Source: Rhodothermales bacterium
Lineage (GTDB): Bacteria > Bacteroidota > Rhodothermia > Rhodothermales > VXPQ01
NCBI GenBank assembly: GCA_951812335.1
Contig: OX638293.1
Coordinates: 452,501-516,500 of the forward strand
Direction of reading: 5' to 3'
Length of the DNA stretch: 64,000 nucleotides
Shown here piece by piece: positions 7,903 through 16,794 of the stretch (its first letter is position 1; the number at the start of each line of letters is the position of its first letter). The notes below the pieces were generated by a model. It made no database searches. It saw only the letters and a program-made list of their open reading frames with translations, and was not told where the DNA came from. Position numbers and translations under genes: made by a program.

Positions 7903-8790
7903 TTAACGATGCAACATCTCCGACCGTCTGCGCAAGGCGTTCTTGACCACATCGACAGGCATCTTGTGTCCGGTCCATTGCACATAGGCCGCAGCAGCCT
8001 GCTCCACGAGCATATCAAGCCCCCCGATCGTGACGGCGCCCCGGCTTGCAGCGTCGCTAAGCAAGCGTGTTTCTTCGGGATTGTACACGATGTCGTACAC
8101 GATATGGTCATCGCCAAAATCATCGGCGTCCCGCCAAGGAGAATCATCCACTGCAGGATACATACCTATCGGGGTCGCATTCACAACAAGCCGCGCATCC
8201 CGAACAGCAGCCCGGGCAGACGAAAAGGCGTGTACTCCAAGAGCCTTGTTCTCGTCGAGTGCAGCCAGATCGGTCGCCAGTATGTCTGCCTTTGAAGGGG
8301 TCCGTGCGATGAGCGTAAGACGCTTTGGACGAAATGTAACAAGCAGCGCGTAGGCGACGGCTCGTGCTGCGCCTCCGGCGCCCAATATTGCCATATCGGC
8401 GCCCCGAAGCCGATCCGTCAGAGAAAGAAGCGGAGCCAGAAAACCGGTCACATCCGTATTATCGCCAAAAAGTGTGCCGTCGCGGCGGCGCACAATCATG
8501 TTTGAAGCGCCGACAGCACGTGCACACGGAGACAATTCGTCCAGATATGGAAGTACGGCCTGTTTGTGAGGAATTGTGACGCCGGCGCCCGCGAAATGCA
8601 GAGCCGCAAGACCGCGCACTCCATCCGCGATACGTTCGCGGGTTAGGGGAAAGGCAGCAAACGCGAAATTGATGCCCTGGGCGGCAAAAGCCGTGTTATG
8701 AATAAACGGAGAGAGCGTTTGCCCCACAGGATAGCCAAGCAAGCCGATCATCCGCGTGTCCGCATCGATATGTATGGCGTCGGCCTCCAC
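7903..8790 (-). CDS. aroE: shikimate dehydrogenase
   Basis: The 295-residue enzyme reduces 3-dehydroshikimate to shikimate with NADPH. Substrate-site motifs are present: S27 in TLSPFIHN, catalytic K76 in VTIPHKQ, and D113 in GDNTDVTGF. The nucleotide motif GAGGAARA starts at residue 137. Length is normal (about 270-290). It is immediately downstream of the antiporter gene (stop and start codons one base apart) and upstream of menC, so the three probably share a transcript. Confidence 0.94.
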   Translation of the reverse strand: MEADAIHIDADTRMIGLLGYPVGQTLSPFIHNTAFAAQGINFAFAAFPLTRERIADGVRGLAALHFAGAGVTIPHKQAVLPYLDELSPCARAVGASNMIVRRRDGTLFGDNTDVTGFLAPLLSLTDRLRGADMAILGAGGAARAVAYALLVTFRPKRLTLIARTPSKADILATDLAALDENKALGVHAFSSARAAVRDARLVVNATPIGMYPAVDDSPWRDADDFGDDHIVYDIVYNPEETRLLSDAASRGAVTIGGLDMLVEQAAAAYVQWTGHKMPVDVVKNALRRRSEMLHR

Positions 8791-8791
8791 G

Positions 8792-10654
8792 CTATCTGGC
8801 CGGCGCTGCGACGGACGGCGCTACCGCACCACCTGTTTTCCGGGCAGGCGGGTCGATGAGCGCTATCAATACGTTACCCGGGTCGGGTTTGGGAAAGCCG
8901 TTATCTTCGGAAAACACCTGTAACTGATTTTTTCCGCGCACCACAAAAAGCGGAATCATGCGGGAGCCGTACTTCGCTTCAAGCTTGGAATATGCGCCCT
9001 CGTCTTCGATAGGAAACGTCTTGACTTCGGCGCCCGCGGCGAATTGCGCGGTAAGCGATGCATGATTGGTGCCCGTTCCGAATAGAGGCCGCCCCCGCAG
9101 ATGTTGCGCCAGGGTCTCATCCGCATCTTTGCCCCGTTGTTTGTCCCGCGTAGCCAGCTGGTACATTTCCGCACTGTCGAAAACCTGCGCAAAGCGCACC
9201 ACAGCGAGCGAATTGACTTCATCGTTGGGGGTAAACACGATAAGCCGCCCGATCCCGCTCAGATCCAACTCGTCCAGAATGGATTCGGACAACACATTGC
9301 CATGCAACGCCTGCAAGCCGGCCTCACGGGCGCTGGCCACGTTACCCGGATTGGTATCTATTATAAGCACGCTGAATCCGACCTGATGCAGGGCGCTGGC
9401 AATGTGGCGGCCCCAGTCGTGGGCTCCAATGAAGAGCACGCCCTGGGGATCGGGTTCCGCAAGCCCCAGCCAGCGTGCAACCGGCGAGATCGTAAGACCA
9501 TAGATCGCAACCGTCCCGATAATCACAAGAAATACGATGGGGACGATAAATTGCGATTCCTCCGGATATATCTCGGCAAGCCGGAACGTAAAAAGAGAGG
9601 CCACGGCAGCCGCCACAATGCCGCGAGGCGCCAGCCAGGACAAAAACACCTTTTCCTTGACATACAGGCGCGTACCGAGCATCGACAAAAAGACCGCGGC
9701 AGGGCGCACGAACAGCATGAGTATGAGAAGAAAAACGATGGCCTCCCAGCCGAGATACTGTATATCGCCCAGGTCGAGTTGCGCCGCCAGCATGACGAAA
9801 AGCGCGGCGATCAGCAACACCCGCAGGTCTTCCTTAAACTCCACGATGCGTCGCACCGCAACGAGACGCTGGTTCGCCACCGCGAAACCCATGACCGTCG
9901 TGGCCACAAGACCGCTTTCCGCCTGCAGCCCATCCGAAATAGCAAAGACGGCAATGACCACCATGAGCGCCATAGGATTCTGGAGATAATCCGGCACCAT
10001 GCGGCGGCGCAGCAGAAAAACCAGGATCCCCGCTCCGGCGACGCCTATCCCGACGCCTACAAAAAATTCCAGCAACAAGCCTTTGAGCGCATGCGATGCA
10101 ACACTGCCCACCGTGCCGCCCGCCGGCTCGTTGATGAGCACGAGCGCCTCGAGCACGAGCACAGCGAGAATCGCGCCGATGGGATCAATGGTGATACCCT
10201 CCCACTTCGCCAGGGCGGCTATGCGTCCCTTGGGCCGGATATGCCGAAGAATCGGAACGATGACTGTGGGGCCTGTAACGGTCAGAATCGCCCCGATGAG
10301 CACCGAAATGCTGAGACTCAGCTTCAGCACGAACAGGGAAGCGATCGACGCAAGTATCCAGGTGATTAGTACACCGATACTGATCAGACGGCTAACAGCA
10401 CCGCCTACCTCGCGCAGTTCGTCGAGGCGCAGGCTCAGCCCCCCCTCGAACAAAATGATCCCGATCGAAAGCGCAACAAACGTAAAAACCCATTCGGCGC
10501 GCATCGCAGCCGGATCCAACAGACCGGTGACCGGCCCGGCTATGAACCCGAAAACGAGCAGCAACAAAATGGAGGGCACGCGATACCGCCACGCAATCCA
10601 CTGTGCGCTGACGCCGAGTACGAAAACCGCTGCTATGCTAAAAAGGGCGGACAC
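8792..10654 (-). CDS. CPA1-type Na+(K+)/H+ antiporter with RCK_N domain
   Basis: The 620-residue protein has about 12 membrane segments in the first 400 residues, starting with the conserved YRVPSILLLLVFGFIAGP helix and containing ILFEGGLSL and LAPRGIVAAAVASLF, as in NhaP/CPA1 exchangers. After the membrane part comes a Rossmann-type RCK_N domain (GVLFIGAHDWGRHIASAL, IIDTNPGNVASA), then a soluble tail. RCK domains gate ion transport by binding nucleotides. The likely role is pH, sodium or potassium homeostasis at the inner membrane; the ion is not determinable. aroE and menC follow directly. Confidence 0.85.
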   Translation of the reverse strand: MSALFSIAAVFVLGVSAQWIAWRYRVPSILLLLVFGFIAGPVTGLLDPAAMRAEWVFTFVALSIGIILFEGGLSLRLDELREVGGAVSRLISIGVLITWILASIASLFVLKLSLSISVLIGAILTVTGPTVIVPILRHIRPKGRIAALAKWEGITIDPIGAILAVLVLEALVLINEPAGGTVGSVASHALKGLLLEFFVGVGIGVAGAGILVFLLRRRMVPDYLQNPMALMVVIAVFAISDGLQAESGLVATTVMGFAVANQRLVAVRRIVEFKEDLRVLLIAALFVMLAAQLDLGDIQYLGWEAIVFLLILMLFVRPAAVFLSMLGTRLYVKEKVFLSWLAPRGIVAAAVASLFTFRLAEIYPEESQFIVPIVFLVIIGTVAIYGLTISPVARWLGLAEPDPQGVLFIGAHDWGRHIASALHQVGFSVLIIDTNPGNVASAREAGLQALHGNVLSESILDELDLSGIGRLIVFTPNDEVNSLAVVRFAQVFDSAEMYQLATRDKQRGKDADETLAQHLRGRPLFGTGTNHASLTAQFAAGAEVKTFPIEDEGAYSKLEAKYGSRMIPLFVVRGKNQLQVFSEDNGFPKPDPGNVLIALIDPPARKTGGAVAPSVAAPAR

Positions 10655-10984
10655 TATACCTTAATGGGAGACGCCACAGACCCGAACGGAGCTGCTTTGC
10701 AGCATCCATACACGAAAACAAGGAGCTGCTACGCAGCATCCGGCGAAAAACAGCTGATCTAACTCTGCAGAATATACGCTCGGTTCCGGCTCGACGAAGA
10801 TTCCGACCCTGCTGCACCCATTACAGGGGTATATCCGGCCTTACCCAATGAATTATTTCTTTTCTCCGAATACCCGCTGCATATTTTTCGTAACTCCATC
10901 GTAACATATGCTTGCAGTCGTATGCGAGCCACATGCCGACATTGGCAAACACCCTCTCCTTTGTCCGAAAAACGGGTTTCCCAT
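10655..10984. other. divergent intergenic region with two small tandem hairpins
   Basis: No gene is supported between the antiporter and gdhA starts. Two near-identical 20-mers of the form GGAGCTGCTnnGCAGCATCC lie at 10688-10707 and 10722-10741 (two mismatches). Each contains the dyad GCTGC-nnn-GCAGC. They precede the minus-strand antiporter and could be leader-RNA hairpins or operator repeats. I see no known riboswitch core. Confidence 0.4.
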
Positions 10985-12394
10985 ATGTCGTACACAGCAG
11001 ATTTTCTGGGGGACGTAAACCGCTCGTTTATGAAAGCGGCACAACTGACGAACCACCCCAAAGGGCTCCTCGAACAAATTCGCATGTGCAACAGCGTCTA
11101 TGCGATGGAATTTCCCCTTGTGCGAGATGACGGGTCCATCCATGTCGTTCAGGCGTTTCGCGCCGAGCACAGCCATCACAAGCAGCCGGCAAAGGGGGGC
11201 ATCCGCTATGCGCCGACCGTATCGAAAGACGAAGTGGTGGCGCTGGCCTCACTCATGACCTACAAGTGCGCCGTGGTCGATGTGCCTTTCAGCGGCGCCA
11301 AGGGCGGCGTCAAAATCGACCGGAAACGTTTCTCGGTCCAGGAACTTGAGCGGATTACCCGGCGATACACGTTTGAGTTGGTCCGTAAGAACTTCATGGG
11401 ACCAGGCATTGACGTACCCGCTCCGGATTACGGAACAGGAGCCCGGGAAATGGCATGGGTTTTTGATACATACAATCAACTATCGGATAACCCGCTCGAC
11501 GCAGCGGCCTGCGTGACCGGGAAGCCAGTCGGCCATGGGGGGGTGCGCGGACGCCGGGAGGCTACCGGCAGGGGGGTCTTTTTCGGTATCCGCGAGGCAT
11601 GCAGCGATAAAAAAGCGATGAAGGCGCTCGGTCTGAAAGCCGGTCTGGAAGGAAAGCGCGTCATTGTGCAAGGCCTGGGTAATGTGGGATTCCACGCGGC
11701 GTACTACCTGCAGGAGGCGGGAGCCCTCATTGTGGGCATTGCGGAGATGAACGGCGCACTCGTTAAGAAAGACGGACTGAACGTACGGGAAGTAGGCGCC
11801 TGGCGGCAAGAATACGGCACCATTGAGGGATTTCCGGAGGGGCGCACGATCCAACCTTCCGGGAAGGCGCTTGAACTGGATTGCGACATTCTTGTACCCG
11901 CCGCTCTTGAGGGACAGATTACGAGTGAGAACGCAGGACGTATTCAGGCGCGCATCGTTGCGGAAGCGGCAAACGGACCGACCACCTCGGAAGCCGACGA
12001 CATACTACGGAAACGAAATGTGCTTTTGCTGCCGGATCTGTATCTCAACGCCGGCGGGGTCACCGTATCGTATTTCGAGTGGCTGCGAAACCTGTCTCAC
12101 GTGCGGTTCGGGCGCATGAGCAAGCGATTCGAACGCAATACACAGCAAAAAATGCTTGCAGCCATCGAAACCGCGACAGGAAAATCGTTGTCACCGGAGG
12201 TGCTTGCAACGATCGGCAAGGGAGCCGACGAAATCGATATCGTCAATTCGGGACTCGAAGAGACAATGGTTTTCGCCTACAACGAGATTTACGACATCTC
12301 GAAACGGTTGAAAACCGATCTGCGCTCGGCGGCCTTCGTAAGCGCCATCGACAAGATCGCCGTGCTCTATAACGAAATGGGTATTTTTCCGTAG
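10985..12394 (+). CDS. gdhA: glutamate dehydrogenase (Glu/Leu/Phe/Val dehydrogenase family)
   Basis: The 469-residue enzyme interconverts glutamate and 2-oxoglutarate plus ammonia. Recognisable segments are KPAKGGIRYAP-like QPAKGGIRYAP, with the substrate-binding lysine, CAVVDVPFSGAKGG with the catalytic lysine, VPAPDYGTGAREMAW, and the Rossmann motif VQGLGNVGFHAA. The PAALEGQIT and YLNAGGVTVSYFEW segments are also family-typical. I took ATG 10985 (MSYTADFLG) as start; an upstream in-frame ATG at 10922 would add 21 atypical residues. The cofactor is not certain. The gene converges on nrdJ with 26 bp between stops. Confidence 0.9.
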   Translation: MSYTADFLGDVNRSFMKAAQLTNHPKGLLEQIRMCNSVYAMEFPLVRDDGSIHVVQAFRAEHSHHKQPAKGGIRYAPTVSKDEVVALASLMTYKCAVVDVPFSGAKGGVKIDRKRFSVQELERITRRYTFELVRKNFMGPGIDVPAPDYGTGAREMAWVFDTYNQLSDNPLDAAACVTGKPVGHGGVRGRREATGRGVFFGIREACSDKKAMKALGLKAGLEGKRVIVQGLGNVGFHAAYYLQEAGALIVGIAEMNGALVKKDGLNVREVGAWRQEYGTIEGFPEGRTIQPSGKALELDCDILVPAALEGQITSENAGRIQARIVAEAANGPTTSEADDILRKRNVLLLPDLYLNAGGVTVSYFEWLRNLSHVRFGRMSKRFERNTQQKMLAAIETATGKSLSPEVLATIGKGADEIDIVNSGLEETMVFAYNEIYDISKRLKTDLRSAAFVSAIDKIAVLYNEMGIFP

Positions 12395-12420
12395 GGGAAG
12401 GCGATCGGCCCGGTTTCGGA

Positions 12421-15400
12421 TCACCCGCATCCGCTTGTGGAACCGCAGTTGGGGCACGAATAGCATGCGCCGCTGCGGACGGTGATGGATCCGCAATTGG
12501 GGCAGGCGGGACTGTCCTCCTGGTTGCGGAATGTGGCTGGATTCGACTTGCCCGCACGGCTGCCTTCCATGGCCTCCATGAACGCTTCCACGGTGCTTCC
12601 CACAAGCGCATCCACAGGCTCGGGCGGCGCGGAAAGTTGCGTCTGCATCCGGGCCTGAGGCCGAGTTACATAACCGGAAGCGGATTGTTCTTCGCCGGAA
12701 CGGTCGCTGTCGATATCCTCTTCCTTGTGCACCCGCATAAATTTCAGGGATAGGTACCTGAAGATGTAATCCATGATCGACTTCGTGATCGGGATCTCCG
12801 TGTTTTTCGTAAAGCCGTTCGGCTCGAAGCGCATGTGGCTGAACTTGTTGCAGAGATCAGCCAACGGAACGCCATACTGCAACGCAATCGATATCGATGT
12901 CGCAAACGCATCCATGAGCCCGGAAATCGTGGAGCCCTCCTTCGCCATCCTGATGAATATCTCTCCGGGTATGCGCGAGTCGGGATACAGCCCGATATTC
13001 AGGTAGCCCTCGTGCCCGGCGATCGAGAATTTGTGCGTTATGGACGGACGTTCGTCGGGAAGCCGTTTGCGAACCGGCTGATACACGATCTTTTCGGCGA
13101 TTTCCGGTTCGGACGTCGCCATCCCGTCGCCGGAAGATTCCTCATCCCATCCCTGGCTTTTTCTCGTATTGCCGCCCTTCGATGTGGAGAGCGGCTGGCT
13201 CCGCTTGGAATTCTCGCGGTAAATCGCAAGCGCCTTGAGCCCCAGTTCCCAGCCCCGCATATAGGCGTCGGCGATCTCCTCGACCGTTGCGCTTTCGGGC
13301 ATATTGACCGTCTTGGAAATAGCGCCGGAGATAAAAGGCTGAACCGCCGCCATCATCCGGATATGGCCCATGTGGTGAATAGAACGCTCCCCCTTGAAAG
13401 GTTTGAAAGCGCAGTCGAAAACGGGAAGATGTTCCTCGCGCAATGCCGGCGCGCCTTCGATCGTATCGTTCTCGTCGATATACCGAATGATCGCATCGAT
13501 TTCCGGAGACGGGTAACCGAGGCGGGCGAGCGCTTCGGGCACGCTGCGATTTACGATCTTCATCATCCCGTCGCCCTGCCCGGCCAGCAGTTTGTATTTG
13601 ACCAGCGCAATATCCGGTTCGACGCCCGTCGTGTCGCAATCCATCATGAACCCGATCGTGCCGGTCGGCGCCAGCACCGTGGCTTGCGCATTCCGGTACC
13701 CGAACTGCTCGCCGGCAGCTATACAGTACGTCCACGTTTCGCGGGCGGCCTCAAGCAGATAGCCCGGGCAACTGGCATGGATCGCATCGACCGCCGCGGC
13801 GTGCATGCGCATCACCTCGAGCATGGACGAGCGGTTTGGGGCAAACCCCGCAAACGGTCCGATTTTTTCGTTGGCGGCAATCTCGGCGCTTCGGGCATAT
13901 GCTTCGCCATGCTCGATCGCCATCAGCGCTCCGGCCACGGCGCGACCTTCGTCGCTGTCATAGGGAAGCCCCATCGCCATCAGCAACGCGCCGAGGTTGG
14001 CAAACCCGAGCCCGAGGGGACGGTAAGCATGGGAGTTTTCGGCGATCGCGCGCGACGGATACCCGGCGTTGTCTACCAGGATTTCCTGCGCCGTGATAAA
14101 TATCCGTGTGGCCGCGCGGTAACGCTCGACATCGAACGAGCCGTCTTCCCGCTGAAACTTGCGAAGATTCAGACTGGCCAGATTGCAGGCCGAATCGTCG
14201 AGGAACATGTATTCCGAGCAGGGATTGCTCGAATTGATCGGCCCCGACTCTTTGCAGGTGTGCCACCGCTGGATCGTATCCTCATATTGCACGCCCGGAT
14301 CGCCGCACACATGAGTGCCCTCGGATATCTTGCGGAGTACATCTTTTCCGGGAATGATCTCGATCGTCTCATCGTCGAGCACGCCCCGAAGTTTGTACGG
14401 GCTTCCGGACTGCACGGAATGCATGAGCGCATCGTCCACGCGCACAGACTGATTGACGTTCTGGAAGGCCACGCTTCCGTACGCCGGACCATTGAACGAA
14501 CCGTCGTAGCCTTCCTCGATCAATGCCCAGGCTTTCCGTTCTTCTTCCTGTTTCGCCGCAACGAATTCGAGAATATCCGGATGCCAGGACTTCAGCGTCT
14601 GCATGATGGCTGCACGGCGCGTCTTGCCCCCGGACTTGATGGTCCCGCCGGTAGCATCCTGTACGCGCATGAAACTGACAGGCCCGGACGGCTGCCCGCC
14701 GCCGGAAAGTTTTTCTCTGGAGGAGCGCAGCTTCGACCAGTCGGCGCCGACCCCGGACCCGAACTTGAACAGTCGGGCGCTTTCTCCCATCAACTGCCAG
14801 ATGTCGTCGATGGAATCTTCCACCGATATGATGAAGCAGGCAGAGGCTTGCGGACGCCGGTAGGGGTCCACGGGAATGGCCCTGCCCTTGCTGTCATTCC
14901 AGCCGGATATCTTCTTACCGCCCGAATCGCGGACGCCGTACTGCTGATGCAGGCCGACATTGAACCATACCGGACTGTTGAACGCGCCGTATTGATGCAG
15001 GCAAAGCCAGGTAAGTTCATCGTAGAAGCGTTCGCCGTCTTCCTCGGTGGCGAAATAATGTTGCTCCGTTCCCCAGTCGGCGATCGTGCGCGTGACGCGA
15101 TGAACGAGTTGCCGGAGCGAATCTTCGCGCCCCCCCTTCGAAGGATCCGTTCCCGATCGCTCGACATCTCCATAAAAATACTTGCTGGCCACCACGTTCG
15201 TCGCCAGAGGGCTCCAGGATTCCGGAAAAGCCACATCTTTCTGCTCGAAGACAGCGTCGCCCTGCTGGTTTTTTATAGCGGCATCCCGCCGATCCCATGC
15301 AAGCGTGTCGAAAGGCGAGCGTCCTTCCTCGGAAAAAACCCGTTCGATATGCAATCCCCCGGCAAATTGCTCATGAGTAAAAGCCGCGGCGCCGGCCTCG

Positions 15401-15519
15401 CGAGGCTCTCCCCCGGATTTCGCGTCGTCAGCCCTCCATTCGGAGAACAGGCCGGGCGAGATGTCTTTGTCGAGATCATCGGGGATGAATCCGTCCCGGG
15501 GGGATATGCTGTCCTTCAT
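12421..15519 (-). CDS. nrdJ: vitamin B12-dependent (class II) ribonucleotide reductase
   Basis: The 1032-residue enzyme reduces ribonucleotides to deoxyribonucleotides using adenosylcobalamin. Visible features are the N-terminal barrel with SACFIISVEDS and NPCSEYMFLDDSACNLASLN, the ATVLAPTGTIGFMMDCDTTG loop, and a C-terminal zinc-ribbon-like tail with CPNCG twice, ending in GSTSGCG. The C-terminal cysteines act in disulfide exchange. The start is supported by AAGGAAGGAG just upstream on the minus strand. The enzyme works with or without oxygen but needs B12. Its leader has two hairpins and a DnaA box (separate entries). Confidence 0.95.
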   Translation of the reverse strand: MKDSISPRDGFIPDDLDKDISPGLFSEWRADDAKSGGEPREAGAAAFTHEQFAGGLHIERVFSEEGRSPFDTLAWDRRDAAIKNQQGDAVFEQKDVAFPESWSPLATNVVASKYFYGDVERSGTDPSKGGREDSLRQLVHRVTRTIADWGTEQHYFATEEDGERFYDELTWLCLHQYGAFNSPVWFNVGLHQQYGVRDSGGKKISGWNDSKGRAIPVDPYRRPQASACFIISVEDSIDDIWQLMGESARLFKFGSGVGADWSKLRSSREKLSGGGQPSGPVSFMRVQDATGGTIKSGGKTRRAAIMQTLKSWHPDILEFVAAKQEEERKAWALIEEGYDGSFNGPAYGSVAFQNVNQSVRVDDALMHSVQSGSPYKLRGVLDDETIEIIPGKDVLRKISEGTHVCGDPGVQYEDTIQRWHTCKESGPINSSNPCSEYMFLDDSACNLASLNLRKFQREDGSFDVERYRAATRIFITAQEILVDNAGYPSRAIAENSHAYRPLGLGFANLGALLMAMGLPYDSDEGRAVAGALMAIEHGEAYARSAEIAANEKIGPFAGFAPNRSSMLEVMRMHAAAVDAIHASCPGYLLEAARETWTYCIAAGEQFGYRNAQATVLAPTGTIGFMMDCDTTGVEPDIALVKYKLLAGQGDGMMKIVNRSVPEALARLGYPSPEIDAIIRYIDENDTIEGAPALREEHLPVFDCAFKPFKGERSIHHMGHIRMMAAVQPFISGAISKTVNMPESATVEEIADAYMRGWELGLKALAIYRENSKRSQPLSTSKGGNTRKSQGWDEESSGDGMATSEPEIAEKIVYQPVRKRLPDERPSITHKFSIAGHEGYLNIGLYPDSRIPGEIFIRMAKEGSTISGLMDAFATSISIALQYGVPLADLCNKFSHMRFEPNGFTKNTEIPITKSIMDYIFRYLSLKFMRVHKEEDIDSDRSGEEQSASGYVTRPQARMQTQLSAPPEPVDALVGSTVEAFMEAMEGSRAGKSNPATFRNQEDSPACPNCGSITVRSGACYSCPNCGSTSGCG

Positions 15520-15570
15520 AATCGCTGCTCCTTCCTTGACGTTTGTAGTTCTATATCTTGTGCACCTGGA

Positions 15571-15647
15571 GAAAAACGGGCAAACGGATCAGGAATAACG
15601 GACTACCGTTTGCCCTGCCGGCCTAACCACGCAGAGGTAAAGGCCGG
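15571..15647 (-). terminator. tandem hairpins in the nrdJ leader, terminator-like (possible attenuator)
   Basis: Reading the minus strand, a 7-bp stem (AGGCCGG arms, 15618-15647) is followed at once by a 10-bp perfect stem, GGGCAAACGG pairing with CCGTTTGCCC (15578-15615), and then GTTTTTC. The second hairpin plus T-rich tail resembles an intrinsic terminator about 50-60 nt before the nrdJ start codon. Because no other gene ends here on this strand, it would act inside the nrdJ leader, as an attenuator or mRNA stabiliser. The signal that would control it is not visible. Confidence 0.5.
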
Positions 15648-15744
15648 AGTGTACAATAAAAAAGACAGAGAACCGTTATGCAAGTGTTAAACGAACGTTT
15701 TTTATCGACAATCCCGGATTTCACAATTCCCGGAATCCACACAG

Positions 15745-15753
15745 TTATCCACA
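15745..15753 (+). promoter_or_regulatory. DnaA box upstream of nrdJ
   Basis: TTATCCACA is an exact match to the consensus DnaA box. It lies about 230 bp upstream of the nrdJ start. In Escherichia coli the nrdAB operon is controlled by DnaA binding, so replication-coupled control of dNTP synthesis is a reasonable idea. A single 9-mer can occur by chance. The rest of 15648-16026 shows no gene I can support. Confidence 0.4.
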
Positions 15754-16026
15754 GGGACGTAAAGCACAGAAGTAGCGCACCGACTTGCGAACAGGACATC
15801 GTTTTAACACCGTTATTGCGTAAATATTCCTTTGCCCACATCCTGCACACAGGTTATTCGCGGTTTTTTTCACAATCCGGGAGACGCCCTGCCCAAGTCT
15901 TATTTGCAATAACGGTTATAAATTCCGCAGAGCAGCCAGGTCTCTGGCTATATTCCGCATCCGGAATGAAAAAATGAATCCAAAGGCAAGGTCGGTCGTT
16001 TACTGCGGGCGCCATGTGCCCCTGCC

Positions 16027-16497
16027 ATGGCGACGGACAAGGTGGAGATCCGCAAGCAATCCTCGTTTATACAATCAACGGCAGGTATAATGTTGCAGGA
16101 AAGCGTCGAGCGCAGCGCCTATCCTCATCCTGAGGAATTCCAGGTCATGCGCCCGGAGTACTCTAAAATAGAAGACGACTACTTCCGAGCCGTCATCACC
16201 GTCTCGCCGTTTCGCGTCACGGGCGAGAGCCGTACGGAGGCCGGCGCCCGCCGGGCTGCGCTCTACGAAGCGGAAAAAACCTATCGTTCCTATCACCCGT
16301 TCTACAGGGCACGCAATCCTTATCCGGATACTTTCTCGGATCGCGAAGGAACCAAATGGTCACGCGTCCCGGCGTCGAAGCGCGACAAAATGGGAGACTA
16401 TCGCTTCGTGGATTCAGACAACGAAGAAGACTACGCGGATATCGAGTCCATGCTAACCTGGGACGTACGCCCCGGCGATGTCAACCCCGCCGATTGA
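16027..16497 (+). CDS. hypothetical protein
   Basis: The 156-residue product is hydrophilic, with no signal peptide or membrane segment. It is rich in Tyr, Arg, Asp and Glu, for example KTYRSYHPFYRARNPYP and an acidic SDNEEDYADIESM tail. I do not recognise a family. Codon use looks like real coding sequence for the stretch starting at MRPEYSKIEDDYF. The first ATG (16027) may be too early; ATG 16090 (MLQESVERSAYP) is an alternative. It stands alone between the nrdJ promoter region and an outer-membrane relic. Confidence 0.45.
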   Translation: MATDKVEIRKQSSFIQSTAGIMLQESVERSAYPHPEEFQVMRPEYSKIEDDYFRAVITVSPFRVTGESRTEAGARRAALYEAEKTYRSYHPFYRARNPYPDTFSDREGTKWSRVPASKRDKMGDYRFVDSDNEEDYADIESMLTWDVRPGDVNPAD

Positions 16498-16555
16498 CGG
16501 GTAGAAGCGCTGCTGCGAAATACAGGAAAGCGAACGGGAGGGTAGCTATTCCAGG

Positions 16556-16703
16556 CTACCTTGTCTTGTTGAAGCGGACCCGCAGCAAAAAGCCTCCAGG
16601 CAGGCGCAAAGGGATCGAAGCCAGGCGGCGCCACGATAACGCTCCCTGGGTGATATGCCCGTTGTTGGGATTGTACGTCTCCGTTCGACTGATCCCGGAG
16701 GAC
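16556..16703 (-). pseudogene. relic of an outer-membrane beta-barrel C-terminus
   Basis: A 48-codon minus-strand stretch ending in a stop reads SGISRTETYNPNNG, then a final strand of RLASIPLRLPGGFLLRVRF type ending NKTR. Alternating hydrophobic residues with an aromatic near the end are typical of the last strand of a TonB-receptor-like barrel. The frame is closed just upstream by a TAG, so only the tail survives. The rest of 16498-16794 holds nothing I can name. The call is tentative. Confidence 0.3.
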
Positions 16704-16794
16704 AACTACAGCGTTCTGGGCTTTTAATCACCGGCTTAGTACGAATAATATCCTGAACTCCCGAAAGGACATAGCATCCGGCCTGACCGACGCC

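Noticed and set aside
9101-10369. 422-codon plus-strand frame
   Set aside because: It is antisense to the antiporter and rich in His, Arg and Gln, with no motif.
12835-15690. 951-codon open frame on the plus strand
   Set aside because: It lies wholly antisense to nrdJ, which has full family similarity. GC-rich codon bias commonly opens such frames.
15900-15965. Cobalamin riboswitch upstream of nrdJ
   Set aside because: The minus strand has AGCCAGAGACCTGGC near 15940, which resembles a B12 box, but it is a simple dyad (GCCAG...CTGGC), lacks one base of the box, and the upstream core with its GCCACTG word is absent.
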